Part shown: in pieces, positions 1 through 8,897 of the stretch
How the letters are laid out: each line of letters starts with the position of its first letter
Numbering within the stretch: position 1 is the first letter of the stretch
Origin: an uncultured Sphingomonadales bacterium
Lineage (GTDB): Bacteria; Pseudomonadota; Alphaproteobacteria; Sphingomonadales; Sphingomonadaceae
Direction of reading: 5' to 3'
Assembly: GCA_937898525.1 (NCBI GenBank)
Contig: CALCBC010000008.1
Location: 1-34,932, forward strand
DNA: 34,932 bases
The notes under the pieces: generated by a model
Told to the model about the DNA's origin: nothing
Database searches by the model: none
The model's input: only the letters and a program-made list of their open reading frames with translations
Position numbers and translations under genes: made by a program

Positions 1-2
1 TC

Positions 3-56
3 GAGGCAATGGCCAACGCCGAACGCGGCCTGAAGCCACCATGTTTGGGGAGGTGA
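3..56 (+). CDS. Possible 3' end of an upstream reading frame (partial)
   Basis: The frame is open from the window edge to a TGA at 54-56 and would encode about 17 residues. It is the same frame as the LuxR-domain gene that starts three bases later. It may be the C-terminus of a separate upstream gene coupled to that gene, or the front of one longer regulator cut by the TGA. Too little sequence is present to name it. Confidence 0.25.
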   Translation, partial: EAMANAERGLKPPCLGR

Positions 57-59
57 GAG

Positions 60-377
60 GTGAACGAACACGAGTCGAACGAGCCGTTTGCGGACCGGCT
101 GTCGCCCGCGTCCCGGTTGCCGGGCTCCAGTCCGGTCTCGGCCGGTGTCGAGCGACTTACCCCTACTCAATTGCGCGTACTGCGCGGGGTCCATCTCGGA
201 CTGGCGAACAAGCAGATCGCCTTCGACCTCGGCATCGCCGAGGCCACGGTCAAAGCGCACATGACAGCGCTGATGCGCAAGCTCAACGTGCGCAACCGCA
301 CCCAGGTGGCCATTCTCGCCGAGAAGATTGCTGCCACGGCCCCGTCCGACGACCGGCAATCGCTCGCCTTGAACTGA
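60..377 (+). CDS. LuxR-type helix-turn-helix protein, DNA-binding domain only
   Basis: The 105-residue product is almost entirely a LuxR/NarL C-terminal DNA-binding domain (residues about 32-95). It has the usual order LTPTQLRVL, a GLANKQIA first helix, then TVKAHMTALMRKL as the recognition helix. It should bind DNA as a dimer in the cytoplasm. No receiver or ligand-binding domain is present, whereas typical family members exceed 200 residues. The GTG start at 60 follows a strong ribosome-binding site (GGGGAGG, 47-53). An in-frame TGA lies just upstream (54-56), so it may be a stand-alone regulator or the rear of a disrupted response regulator. Its target is unknown. Confidence 0.7.
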   Translation: MNEHESNEPFADRLSPASRLPGSSPVSAGVERLTPTQLRVLRGVHLGLANKQIAFDLGIAEATVKAHMTALMRKLNVRNRTQVAILAEKIAATAPSDDRQSLALN

Positions 378-883
378 CACGCGGCTGCCGCTGCCGGCGC
401 CGCCAGGCGGGCGAGAGGCAGCGCAGACCTCCGAAGGAGCCAACCGCCAGTCCATCTCGATAGCATCGCCGAACGCCTAGCGCCTTTCACGTGATGATAC
501 GCTGCTCAAGAGCACCGAGGCTGGACTGTCAGCAGGGAGCTTTCACACGCGTGTCGCAGTTATATCTTCTCGAAGATCGGTCGCGAAGCGGTCCGTCCGC
601 GATCTGCCGTAGTTGATCGTGACGCACGGCGTCAAAAATGGATGTCAGCGTCGGCTCCGCAGCACCTGGGTCTGCCGATAGTGGAGGTCGGCACGCTGCC
701 AGCAGAACACGGTTTCCGCGTCCCTGGCCTACCTCGTAAAGGCGCTCGAGCCTTCCTTGCAACCGTTGCACAAAGGTCGCGCAATCCTGCAAGAACCGTG
801 GAAATCCGTGGGTTTTCTGAGAGCCATATCCGGTCTGGAATCCTATCTCCCGACCATTACCCTCTGAACTGATTGGAGAACCC
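378..883. other. Gene-poor interval, no supported feature
   Basis: About 500 bases that look lower in G+C than their surroundings. Open frames exist on both strands (minus 529-894, plus 642-872), but neither has a recognisable domain, a convincing ribosome-binding site or the G/C-ending codon pattern of the neighbours. It could be decayed sequence or a long non-coding spacer. Confidence 0.5.
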
Positions 884-910
884 GGCCGCCGCATGCAGAT
901 GCGGCGGGCC
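884..910 (-). terminator. Candidate terminator hairpin downstream of the two-helix membrane protein
   Basis: A GCCGCAT / ATGCGGC stem (888-894 with 899-905) with a 4-base loop is extended by GGCC / GGCC across a one-base bulge. It lies 18 bases past the stop of the minus-strand gene ending at 928. There is no clear T-run, so intrinsic termination is plausible but not certain. Confidence 0.45.
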
Positions 911-927
911 CATCGGATCCGCCCTCT

Positions 928-1629
928 TCAGGCCGGTTTCGCGCCGCCGTCGAGGGCGGGCTCCTCGTCCCAGAGATGTTGGCGGAAGCGCTTGGTGATC
1001 AGCCACTTCTCCAAAATCCGCCCCACGAGATAGAGCGCCGCGAAGATGCCCGCGAAGACGTAGGCCGGCGTGGTCGACGGCCCCTCCTCCCCTTCGTCCT
1101 CGTCCACGTCCTCGCTCTTGCCCTTCTTCTCGGCCTTCTCCCTCGCCTTCTCTTCCTCGCTCTTGGGCTTCTCGGGGGCGGGCGCGCCGAGGAACTGGTC
1201 GATCGGGTGCAGGGGCTGCTCGGCGATGCGCTTCATCCGCTCCTCCTGCTTCTTCTTGGCCTCGGCCTTTTCGGCGGCAGTCGGCGGGTCGAGCACGCCG
1301 ATCGCGATGTTGAGACCGGCGAAGGCGAGGAACAGCAGCGGCGCGAGGAAGCAGAACAGCAGGATCCGGCTGTGCAGGTCGAAGCGCAGCACGGCGCCCG
1401 TCCCGTCGCGTTCGATCCTCAGCGTCCCGCCGTCGAAGGTCGCCATCTTGTCCTGGGGAGCCTGGTTGCTCTTGCTGAACGTCAGCTCGTCACCCCGGCG
1501 GTCGTGATAGGTGTCGCGTACGCGGAACAGCGGGTCGAGCCGGTCGAAGGCCTCGTGGCTCGACTGCCCGGGCGGGAGCGGCACGCTTCCGCGTATGTGC
1601 CAGATCCAGTCTATCGCGCGCCAGTCCAC
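928..1629 (-). CDS. Hypothetical inner-membrane protein with two helices and a charged linker
   Basis: The 233-residue product has an N-terminal soluble part with a WRAIDWIWHIRG start, then a membrane segment around residues 100-125 (rich in L, F and A). A very charged Lys/Glu/Asp linker of about 85 residues follows, then a second membrane helix (AYVFAGIFAALYLVGRIL) and a short basic-acidic tail. The linker is probably disordered or coiled-coil. I chose the GTG at 1629 because an AAGGGAG ribosome-binding site lies 5 bases upstream; the same frame runs further upstream, but that part is only the shadow of the desaturase gene. It lies 116 bases downstream of the desaturase on the same strand, so cotranscription is possible. 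I do not recognise a named family. Confidence 0.7.
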   Translation of the reverse strand: MDWRAIDWIWHIRGSVPLPPGQSSHEAFDRLDPLFRVRDTYHDRRGDELTFSKSNQAPQDKMATFDGGTLRIERDGTGAVLRFDLHSRILLFCFLAPLLFLAFAGLNIAIGVLDPPTAAEKAEAKKKQEERMKRIAEQPLHPIDQFLGAPAPEKPKSEEEKAREKAEKKGKSEDVDEDEGEEGPSTTPAYVFAGIFAALYLVGRILEKWLITKRFRQHLWDEEPALDGGAKPA

Positions 1630-1727
1630 GAGGCTCCCTTTCCGCGAAGCGGCCTTGACGCAGGCCGCAGGGTTCCGTCCGGCCGTGTGCCGGCCGGGAC
1701 GAGGTATCGGTACGATCTGAAGGGACG

Positions 1728-1742
1728 GGGGCCGCGGGCCCC
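1728..1742 (-). terminator. GC hairpin just after the desaturase stop codon
   Basis: A perfect GGGGCC / GGCCCC stem with a 3-base loop begins 4 bases after the desaturase stop. There is no T-run. It may terminate or attenuate transcription into the membrane-protein gene downstream. Confidence 0.35.
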
Positions 1743-1745
1743 GCG

Positions 1746-2741
1746 TCACTCCGCGGGGACTGCTGACGCCTGCGGCCGGCCGAACCGCTCCCTGAGCGTC
1801 TTCCAGGCCTCGGTGAACGGATAGACCAGGGTCTCGCGGATCGTCATGCGGCGCCCGCCTTCCATGCCCAGCAGTTCCGCCTCGCCATCGACGCAGGTGC
1901 CGAAGATCCGATCGATGATGATCCAGGTGCCGGCGTAGTTGCTGCGGCTGGCCTCGAAGTCCTGCGAGTGGTGCACGCTGTGGTGTTCGGTCGTGTTGAA
2001 CACGAAGCGCCACCAGCGCGGCGTGTTGAAGCGGACATTGATGTGCTGGTAGGTCCCGACCGCGAGGCCGAGCGTTCCGGCGAGCAGCGCGGCGCGCGGC
2101 AGGAAATCGAAGAACCCGCCGATCCCGAGACCGATCAGGAACAGTTCGACCGGGTTGCCGACGGCGCCTTTGTTGATGTTCAGCTGGGTGATGTAGTGGT
2201 GCGGCGCGTGCGTCAGCCACAGCGGGTACCAGTTATGCATCCCGCGGTGCATCCAGTATTGCCCGAAGTCGAAGATGAACGAGATCAGGAAGGCCTGCAG
2301 CAGCAGCGGCAGTCCGGTGAACCACTGCAGCTTGTCCCAGTCGAACGAATTGTGGACGGCCTCGATGATCGCGTCGTCGCCGATGTACATCTCGACGGTA
2401 TCGAGGACCGTGTAGCCGAGTCCGACGAAGAACAGGTCGGTGACCAGTTCCTTCCAGGTCAGCTTCCAGCTTTCGTGACGAGGATTGACCCATTCGAGCC
2501 CGAGCAGGAACAGGCGGAAGCCGATGCCGATCATGATCGCCGTCGAGGCCGTCGCGATCGAGTTGGGAGCGTAATACCAGAACACGATCAGGCCGATCAG
2601 CACGGTCGGCTGGAACCAGGTGAAGAATGCCTTCTTCACCGGGCCGCCTTCGACCTTGCCGATGTTCTCCCACCCCACCGTGACGGGGGACTGGGCGCCG
2701 ATGATCCTGTTTCCGACCCGAGTGCCTTGCGCGCGATCCAT
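1746..2741 (-). CDS. Sterol desaturase / fatty-acid hydroxylase family membrane protein (first paralogue)
   Basis: This 331-residue integral membrane di-iron enzyme would oxidise a lipid or other hydrophobic substrate with O2. The histidine clusters of the family are visible: HRGMH, then HAPHH, then HHSVHHS. Several hydrophobic segments flank them. The ATG at 2741 follows GGGAG at a good distance; an upstream in-frame GTG at 2771 has poorer support. It is a paralogue of the gene at 23583-24488 (shared FGQYWMHR, WLTHAPHH, GAVGNP and DRIFGT). It has its own upstream promoter region holding an operator-like site at 2832-2859 that is shared with the carboxylase operon and the TonB receptor. The substrate is unknown. 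Confidence 0.85.
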   Translation of the reverse strand: MDRAQGTRVGNRIIGAQSPVTVGWENIGKVEGGPVKKAFFTWFQPTVLIGLIVFWYYAPNSIATASTAIMIGIGFRLFLLGLEWVNPRHESWKLTWKELVTDLFFVGLGYTVLDTVEMYIGDDAIIEAVHNSFDWDKLQWFTGLPLLLQAFLISFIFDFGQYWMHRGMHNWYPLWLTHAPHHYITQLNINKGAVGNPVELFLIGLGIGGFFDFLPRAALLAGTLGLAVGTYQHINVRFNTPRWWRFVFNTTEHHSVHHSQDFEASRSNYAGTWIIIDRIFGTCVDGEAELLGMEGGRRMTIRETLVYPFTEAWKTLRERFGRPQASAVPAE

Positions 2742-2831
2742 TGACAGACTCCCTCGCAGCGGGCCGCTCACGGCCCAGCCCTTCAGAATCTCTCTCCGGA
2801 ACGCGTTGTTGCTCTGAGTGGGAAGCTACCG

Positions 2832-2859
2832 ATATTAAATATTTCGTCAAGCGTAATAA
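2832..2859 (-). promoter_or_regulatory. Operator A (TATTA-N16-TAATA) in the desaturase promoter
   Basis: TATTA at 2833-2837 and TAATA at 2854-2858 form an inverted repeat with exactly 16 bases between. Read toward the desaturase, TTGACG (2850-2845) lies inside the spacer as a possible -35 box, with a weak TAGCTT 16 bases later. It lies 33 bases past the allophanate hydrolase stop and about 90 bases before the desaturase start. It is one of four such sites in the window. Confidence 0.7.
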
Positions 2860-2892
2860 TTACAGGAAGATTGCGCCTTGGTCTTCCGGCGC

Positions 2893-4659
2893 TCAGCCGC
2901 GGGCGACGTAGGCGCGCCACCCGCCGAGGTGGGTAATGTCCTCGGCCCCGACGGTGGCGCGCGGCTCGGCAACGAAGCCCTTCACGCTGCTGCCGTCGCC
3001 AAGGGTGACCGTGCCGATGGCAAGCGGCGGCGGGACTTCGGCGACGAAGCTCCCGAACGCAGCAACGTCGAGCTCGTACACCTCGACCGCGATCGCGGCG
3101 CCGTCGTCGCTGTGAACGAGCGCCGGCTTGGGCGGCGTGCTGTCGACCATCGCGTAGAGCCGGTAGGTCGGCGCGGTTTCGAAAGCGCCGACGAACACCG
3201 CGTCGCGCGAGGTCAGCTGCCAGTGCAGCGGCATATCCTTCAGGTGGGCCCCGACGACGGCGAGCTTCACGGTTTCCATTCTTCCCTCCAGGTCGAGCGG
3301 CGGCGTGGGCGGCAGGTCGGCCGCGGCGAGCCACGATTCGGCGGCGGCAAGCAGGCCGCGATCGCTGCCCGCAGGCCCGATCAGCGTCAGGCCGAAGCCG
3401 GTCCCGTTCGCGCGAGCGCCGGCGGGCACGGCAACGGCCGCCATGTCGAGCAGGTTCACGAAGTTGGTGTAGCGGCCGAGATTGCTGTTGAGCGCGATCG
3501 GCTCGGCCAGCAGCTCGGCGACTCGATAGATCGTGCCTGTGGTGGGAAAGGCGAGCAGGTCGACCTCGTCCCACATCGCGTCCGCGTGGCGCTTCAGTTC
3601 GGCGAGGCGATAGATGCCGCTCCACAGCTCGACCGCGCTGAACTCTCGGCCCTGCTCGATGATCGTGCGGACGGTAGGATCTATCGCCGTAGGGTTCGCG
3701 TCGAGCAGTTCCCCGATTGCCGCGGTCCGCTCGGCGATCCACGGCCCGCCGTAGAGCAGCTGCGCGGCCTCGAGCAGGGGGTCAACATCGATCTCGACGA
3801 TCGCAGCCTTCGCGGCGAGCCGCTCGAGCGCGCGGTCGTAGAGAAATTCCGCCTCGAGATCGCCGAACCACACGCGCTGGTCCCGCCGCGGCACGCCGAT
3901 CCGTGCGGGCTCGACCGGCCCGTCGGCCAGCGGCCTCGACCAGGGATCCGCCCGGTCGAAGCCCGCGACGACTGAATCGACCAGCCGCGCGTCGGCCACC
4001 GAATCGGCGAACACCGTGATGCAGTCGAGCGTGCGGCACGCGGGGACCAGGCCGCGCGTGCTCCAGCGGCCCCTGCTCGGCTTGAAGCCGATCAGGTGGT
4101 TGAACGCGGCGGGCACCCGGCCAGAGCCCGCCGTGTCGGTGCCGAGCGCGAACGGCACCAGCCCGGCGGCAACCGCGACCGCGGACCCCGAACTCGACCC
4201 GCCGCTGACGTAGGCAAGATTGTAGGCGTTTCGCGGAACCCCGTAAGGGCTGCGCGTTCCGACGAGTCCGGTGGCGAACTGGTCGAGGTTGGTCTTGCCG
4301 ATACAGATCGCGCCCGCCGCCTCCAGCCGCTCCACCACGCCGGCGGAGCCTTCCGGAAGGTAGGCGTAGGCAGGGCATGCGGCGGTCGTCTCGAACCCGG
4401 AGACGTCGATGTTGTCCTTCACCGCATAGGGTACGCCGGCCAGCGGCAGCGTCTCGCCCGCCGCGATCCGTGCATCGATCGCCCGCGCCGCGGCGACCAG
4501 GTCGTCGGGCTCGATCCGGGCAATCCAGATCCGGCGCTGGACCTCGTCGTAGGCGGCAAGGCGCATTAGCGTTTCCGCCGCCACGGCGACAGCGCTCGTC
4601 AACCGCCGATTGACCGCCTCGGCGATGGCCACGGCGCTCCGCCGGTCGAGCGCGGTCAT
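2893..4659 (-). CDS. atzF: Allophanate hydrolase
   Basis: The 588-residue enzyme hydrolyses allophanate to ammonia and CO2, the last step of this pathway. Residues about 1-440 are an amidase-signature domain. The catalytic Lys is in VPYAVKDNIDV, and the Gly/Ser-rich loop GGSSSGSA leads to TAGSGR with the nucleophilic Ser. The C-terminal region (about 470-588, starting LAVVGAHLKDMPLHWQL) is the small second domain seen in AtzF-type enzymes, which drives decarboxylation of the intermediate. The ATG at 4659 overlaps the carboxylase stop as ATGA. The same frame continues upstream, but only as carboxylase shadow. It is the last gene of the operon. Confidence 0.93.
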   Translation of the reverse strand: MTALDRRSAVAIAEAVNRRLTSAVAVAAETLMRLAAYDEVQRRIWIARIEPDDLVAAARAIDARIAAGETLPLAGVPYAVKDNIDVSGFETTAACPAYAYLPEGSAGVVERLEAAGAICIGKTNLDQFATGLVGTRSPYGVPRNAYNLAYVSGGSSSGSAVAVAAGLVPFALGTDTAGSGRVPAAFNHLIGFKPSRGRWSTRGLVPACRTLDCITVFADSVADARLVDSVVAGFDRADPWSRPLADGPVEPARIGVPRRDQRVWFGDLEAEFLYDRALERLAAKAAIVEIDVDPLLEAAQLLYGGPWIAERTAAIGELLDANPTAIDPTVRTIIEQGREFSAVELWSGIYRLAELKRHADAMWDEVDLLAFPTTGTIYRVAELLAEPIALNSNLGRYTNFVNLLDMAAVAVPAGARANGTGFGLTLIGPAGSDRGLLAAAESWLAAADLPPTPPLDLEGRMETVKLAVVGAHLKDMPLHWQLTSRDAVFVGAFETAPTYRLYAMVDSTPPKPALVHSDDGAAIAVEVYELDVAAFGSFVAEVPPPLAIGTVTLGDGSSVKGFVAEPRATVGAEDITHLGGWRAYVARG

Positions 4660-7600
4660 GATTCGCGCATCAGCGCCAGCATCGGCGCACCCGGCTGCAG
4701 CGACTGCCGTTCCTGCATGTAGAGCGCGGCGACCGTGCCGCTGGCGGGGCTCTCGAACGGGCATTCCATCTTCATCGCCTCGATCACGGCGATCACGTCG
4801 CCGGCCTCGACCGAGTCGCCTTCAGCGACCATCAGCTTCCACACGCTGCCGCCGAACGGCGCCTCGATGAGGTCGGCGCCCTCGGGAACTTCGACCGCGA
4901 CCGGTTCGCCCGCTCCTCCGCTGCCGCGTTCCTCCAGATCGGTGACCCGGTCGAATTCGCCCGACCGCTGCCATTCGGCGCGCTCGGCGTCGAACGCGGC
5001 CTGGCGCCGACGTTCGAACTCGGCGATCGATTCGGCATGCTCGGCAAGGAGCGCACGGTATTCCGCGAGCCGGAACTCGGATTCCTCGATGCGGATCGAA
5101 CGGCGCCCGTTGGGAAAGTCGCGCCGCCATTCGGCCAGTTCCTCGGCGCTGACCTTGAAGAAGCGGATCTGGTCGAAGAAGCGCAGCAGCCACGGCTTGC
5201 CTTCCCGGAAGGCATCGGTCTGCCGGTGCGTGTTCCATACCTGGATCGTTCGTCCGAACAGCTGGTAGCCGCCGGGCCCTTCCATCCCGTAGATGCACAT
5301 GTAGGCGCCGCCGATGCCGACCACGTTGGGCGGGGTCCAGGTCCGCGCCGGATTGTACTTGGTCGTCACCAGCCGGTGGCGCGGATCGACCGGGGTGGCG
5401 ACCGGCGCCCCGAGATAGACATCGCCGAGTCCGAGCACGAGATAACTCGCGTCGAAGATGATCTTCTCGACCGCGTCGGCATCGGGCAGCCCGTTGACGC
5501 GGCGGATGAACTCGATGTTGTCGGGGCACCACGGCGCGTCGTCGCGCACCCCGGCCATGTATTTCTCGATCGTCTCGATCGTGGCCGGGTCGCGCCAGCT
5601 GAGGGGCAGGTGGACGATGCGGGAGGGGACCGAGAAGTCCTCGAGATCGCCCAGCGCTTCTTCTGCCTGCATCAGCGCCGCGAGCGCGCCCTGCTGGTCG
5701 AGCACCTTGCCGTCGAAATGCAGCTGCAGCGAGCGGATGCCGGGCGCGATGTCGATGACCCCGGGCAACGCCAGCTTCTCGAGCTCGGTCATCAGCGCGT
5801 GCACGCGGATGCGCAGCTCGACGTCGAGCACGATCGGCCCGTACTCGACAAGTATGTTACGGTCGCCCTGCTGGCGATAGACCGTGCGCGGGCGCGATCC
5901 CCTCTCCGCGATCGTGGCGAGAATTGGCGACAGCGTGGCGATGTCGCGCGAGCGCGTCTTCGGTTCGGCGGCTCCCAGCGGAAGCCGGTCGGCCTCCGCC
6001 GCGTCCTCGGCCGTTACCGGCACGAAGCGCACGCGGTCGTCGGGGGCGAGCTGGCCGATCTTCCAGCGGTCGGCGGCGATCACCGTGAAGGGGCAGACGA
6101 ACCCGCCGAGCGAGGGACCGTCGGGTCCGAGGATGATCGGCATGTCGCCGGTGAAATCGACCGCGCCGATCGCATAGGGGTTGTCGTGGATGTTCGACGG
6201 GTGGAGCCCCGCTTCGCCGCCGTCGGTGCGCGCCCATTGGGGCTTCGGTCCGACCAGCCGCACGCCGGTGCGGTTGCTGTTGTAGTGCACCTGCCACTCG
6301 GCCGCGAGGATCGTGGCGATGTCGTCCTCGGTGAAGAAGTCGGGCGCGCCGTGCGGGCCGTAAAGCACGCGCAGCTCCCAGGTCCGGCCGAGTTCGGGCA
6401 GCGACAATCCGGTCGCCGGCGTGCCCGGCCTTCTGTCCCCGAGATGGAGCGTGTCGCCCGCCAGCAGCCGCCGCGCGGCATGGCCGCCGAGCTGGCCGAG
6501 CTCGAAGGTGCTGCGGCTGCCGAGATAGGGTTCGATGTCGAGCCCGCCCTCGAACAGGATGTAGCCGCGAACCCCGCCGCCCGCGGCGCGGCCGAGCGCC
6601 AGCGTCTGGCCCGCCTGCGCCTCGACGACCGCTCCACGCTCGACCGGCTGGCCGTCGAGCTGCGCGCCGAAGTCGGTTCCGGTCAGGCAGAAGCGCGCCG
6701 GCGCGTTGAACGAGAGGACCGGTCCGCTCACCGTGACCTCGAGCCCCGCGGCCCCTTCCGGGTTGCCGAGCAGCAGGTTGCCGAGCCGGAACGAACGGTC
6801 GTCCATCGGGCCCGAGGGCGGCACGCCGATCGCCCACAGTCCCTGCCGCCCGGGCCAGTCCTGCACCGTCGTCGCGGTGCCGCCGCTGATCACGCGGATG
6901 CTGCGCGGGACGTAGGCAATCGTCTCGAGCAGCCTGGTCGAGACCTCGCCGCTCACGAACCCCGGGTTGCGCACCACATCGCGCAGCCAGCGCAGATTGG
7001 TCTCGACTCCGTCGACGCGGCTTTCCCCGAGCGCGCCTTGCATCGCGGCGACCGCCGCCTCGCGCGTCGGCCCGTGGACGATCAGCTTGGCGAGCATCGG
7101 ATCGTACCAGGCGCTGACCGTGCTCCCGGCCATGCACCAGGTCTCCACGCGCACGTCCTCGGGAAAGCTCACCGCAGTCAGCGTGCCGACCGTGGGGCGG
7201 TAGTCGAGCGCGGGATCCTCGGCGTAGACGCGCACCTGCAGCGAATGGCCGCGTGCGAGCGGCGGCTCCCGGTCGAGGAACGAGAAGTCCCCGGCTGCTC
7301 CGCGGATCATCCATTCGACGAGGTCGACGCCCGTGACCTCCTCGGTGACGCCATGCTCGACCTGCAGGCGGGTGTTCATCTCGAGGAAGAAGAAGTCCTG
7401 CTTGTCGGCGTCGTACAGGAACTCGACCGTCCCCGCGGAACGGTAGCGCGCCGCCTCGCCGAGGCGCACCGCGGCGGCGATCAACTCGGCACGCCGCGCG
7501 TCGGACAGCAGCGGCGCCGGTGCTTCCTCGACGACCTTCTGGTTGCGCCGCTGGAGCGAGCAATCGCGCTCGCCGAGCGGCATGACGCGGCCGGTGCCGT

Positions 7601-8246
7601 CGCCGAAGATCTGCACTTCGATGTGGCGCGCGCGACCGATGTACCGCTCGAGGAACACCCCGGCATCGCCGAAATTGCCTTCGCCGAGGCGCGCAACCGC
7701 GGCGAAGCCTTGGCGCACGGCCGTCTCGTCGTCGCAGATGCGCATCCCGATGCCGCCACCGCCGGCAGTGGCCTTCAGGATGACCGGGAATCCGATCTCG
7801 CGCGCGGCGCGAACGGCTTCCTCCTCGCCAGTCAGCAGACCGGTGCCCGGGGCCAGCGGCACGCCGTGCGCGGCCGCGAGGGCGCGGGCGCTGTGTTTGA
7901 GGCCGAACGTGCGGATGTTCTCCGGCGTGGGTCCGACGAAGGCGATTCCCGCCCCGGCGCAGGCCTCGGCAAACTCGGGGTTCTCGGCGAGGAAGCCGTA
8001 ACCGGGGTGGATGGCCCCCGCGCCCGTGGCTTTCGCGGCCTCAAGGATCGCCGCCACGTTGAGGTAGCTTTCCGCAGCCGGCGCCGGGCCGATGCAGACC
8101 GCAACGTCCGCCTGCGAGACGTGCAGCGAACCCGCGTCGGCCTCGGAATAGACCGCCACCGAGCGCAGGCCCATCCTGCGGAGCGTGCGGATGATCCGGG
8201 TAGCGATGGCGCCCCGGTTCGCCACCAGGACGGTGTCGAAGCTCAT
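4656..8246 (-). CDS. Biotin-dependent urea/guanidine carboxylase
   Basis: The 1196-residue single-chain carboxylase has biotin carboxylase at the N-terminus (from SFDTVLVANRGAIA), an ATP-grasp loop KATAGGGGIGMR near residue 155, and EMNTRLQVEHGVTEE near 290. The carboxyltransferase halves follow: the KipA-like part begins near 450 (TTVQDWPGRQG) and the KipI-like part follows from about 800. The C-terminal biotinyl domain has the EAMKMEC motif, with biotinyl Lys about 1159. The length matches known urea carboxylases. Because it sits with two DUF1989 proteins and allophanate hydrolase, the preferred substrate is more likely guanidine than urea; this rests on published work on such gene sets, not on residues I could read. 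ATGA overlaps occur at both ends. Confidence 0.92.
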   Translation of the reverse strand: MSFDTVLVANRGAIATRIIRTLRRMGLRSVAVYSEADAGSLHVSQADVAVCIGPAPAAESYLNVAAILEAAKATGAGAIHPGYGFLAENPEFAEACAGAGIAFVGPTPENIRTFGLKHSARALAAAHGVPLAPGTGLLTGEEEAVRAAREIGFPVILKATAGGGGIGMRICDDETAVRQGFAAVARLGEGNFGDAGVFLERYIGRARHIEVQIFGDGTGRVMPLGERDCSLQRRNQKVVEEAPAPLLSDARRAELIAAAVRLGEAARYRSAGTVEFLYDADKQDFFFLEMNTRLQVEHGVTEEVTGVDLVEWMIRGAAGDFSFLDREPPLARGHSLQVRVYAEDPALDYRPTVGTLTAVSFPEDVRVETWCMAGSTVSAWYDPMLAKLIVHGPTREAAVAAMQGALGESRVDGVETNLRWLRDVVRNPGFVSGEVSTRLLETIAYVPRSIRVISGGTATTVQDWPGRQGLWAIGVPPSGPMDDRSFRLGNLLLGNPEGAAGLEVTVSGPVLSFNAPARFCLTGTDFGAQLDGQPVERGAVVEAQAGQTLALGRAAGGGVRGYILFEGGLDIEPYLGSRSTFELGQLGGHAARRLLAGDTLHLGDRRPGTPATGLSLPELGRTWELRVLYGPHGAPDFFTEDDIATILAAEWQVHYNSNRTGVRLVGPKPQWARTDGGEAGLHPSNIHDNPYAIGAVDFTGDMPIILGPDGPSLGGFVCPFTVIAADRWKIGQLAPDDRVRFVPVTAEDAAEADRLPLGAAEPKTRSRDIATLSPILATIAERGSRPRTVYRQQGDRNILVEYGPIVLDVELRIRVHALMTELEKLALPGVIDIAPGIRSLQLHFDGKVLDQQGALAALMQAEEALGDLEDFSVPSRIVHLPLSWRDPATIETIEKYMAGVRDDAPWCPDNIEFIRRVNGLPDADAVEKIIFDASYLVLGLGDVYLGAPVATPVDPRHRLVTTKYNPARTWTPPNVVGIGGAYMCIYGMEGPGGYQLFGRTIQVWNTHRQTDAFREGKPWLLRFFDQIRFFKVSAEELAEWRRDFPNGRRSIRIEESEFRLAEYRALLAEHAESIAEFERRRQAAFDAERAEWQRSGEFDRVTDLEERGSGGAGEPVAVEVPEGADLIEAPFGGSVWKLMVAEGDSVEAGDVIAVIEAMKMECPFESPASGTVAALYMQERQSLQPGAPMLALMRES

Positions 8247-8878
8247 GCGGTGACGATCATCCGGACGGGGGTGGGATTGAAGGCGTTGCACGGGTTGTTG
8301 ATCTGCGGACAGTTGGACACGACGACGATCACGTCCATCTCGGCTCGCAGGTCCACCGTGAGGCCGGGAGCGGAAATTCCGTCGACAATCCCGAGCGTGC
8401 CGTCCTTCTCCACCGGCACGTTCATGAAGAAGTTGATGTTGGAAACCATGTCGCGCTTGCCGCGGCCCTCGCGCAGGTTCGCTTCGAGGAAGTTGTCGAC
8501 GCAGGCATGTTGCGACTTGGTGTGGTGGCCGTAGCGAAGCGTGTTCGACTCGCACGAGCAGGCGCCGCCGATCGTGTCGTGATAGTCGACCGAGGTCGCG
8601 ACGATCGTCATCATCGGACGGCCTTCGTTGGAGAGCAGCACGCTGCCCGTGCGCAGGAACAGGTTGCCCTGTGCGGCGACCGTGTCCTGCGCGCTATAGC
8701 GCTCGGCATCGTCGGCCGCGGAATAGACGAGGAAGTCGACCGCCTGGTTACCCTCGAGGTCGACGATGCGGAGTGTCTGCCCGGCGGCGACGTGGTGCAG
8801 CCAGGGTGCTCTCGCCGGTACGATCTCGTCGTGAACGACAATGCCGGCGAGGCCCTCGAGGCCCGGATCGGTCGTCAT
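8243..8878 (-). CDS. DUF1989 protein, urea-carboxylase-associated type 2; probable carboxyguanidine deiminase subunit
   Basis: The 211-residue cytoplasmic protein belongs to the DUF1989 family. Characteristic stretches are GNQAVDFLVYS, the Cys-rich GGACSCESNTLRYG near residue 105, and NINFFMNVPV. Proteins of this type, in pairs, were shown in other bacteria to form the heteromeric carboxyguanidine deiminase that turns carboxyguanidine into allophanate and ammonia. The older name 'urea carboxylase-associated protein 2' reflects context only. The ATG at 8878 follows AGGA. The 3' end overlaps the carboxylase start as ATGA, and the partner subunit lies 19 bases upstream. I do not assign CgdA or CgdB. 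Confidence 0.88.
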   Translation of the reverse strand: MTTDPGLEGLAGIVVHDEIVPARAPWLHHVAAGQTLRIVDLEGNQAVDFLVYSAADDAERYSAQDTVAAQGNLFLRTGSVLLSNEGRPMMTIVATSVDYHDTIGGACSCESNTLRYGHHTKSQHACVDNFLEANLREGRGKRDMVSNINFFMNVPVEKDGTLGIVDGISAPGLTVDLRAEMDVIVVVSNCPQINNPCNAFNPTPVRMIVTA

Positions 8879-8897
8879 GTAATCCTGGCGTCCCTGT

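Noticed and set aside
529..894. A 121-codon minus-strand gene and an overlapping 76-codon plus-strand gene
   Set aside because: Neither has a domain, a ribosome-binding site or typical codon use.
5037..8534. An 1165-codon open frame on the plus strand
   Set aside because: It is antisense to the carboxylase gene. Its product is a low-complexity Arg/Asp/Val-rich shadow typical of high-GC DNA and has no domain.
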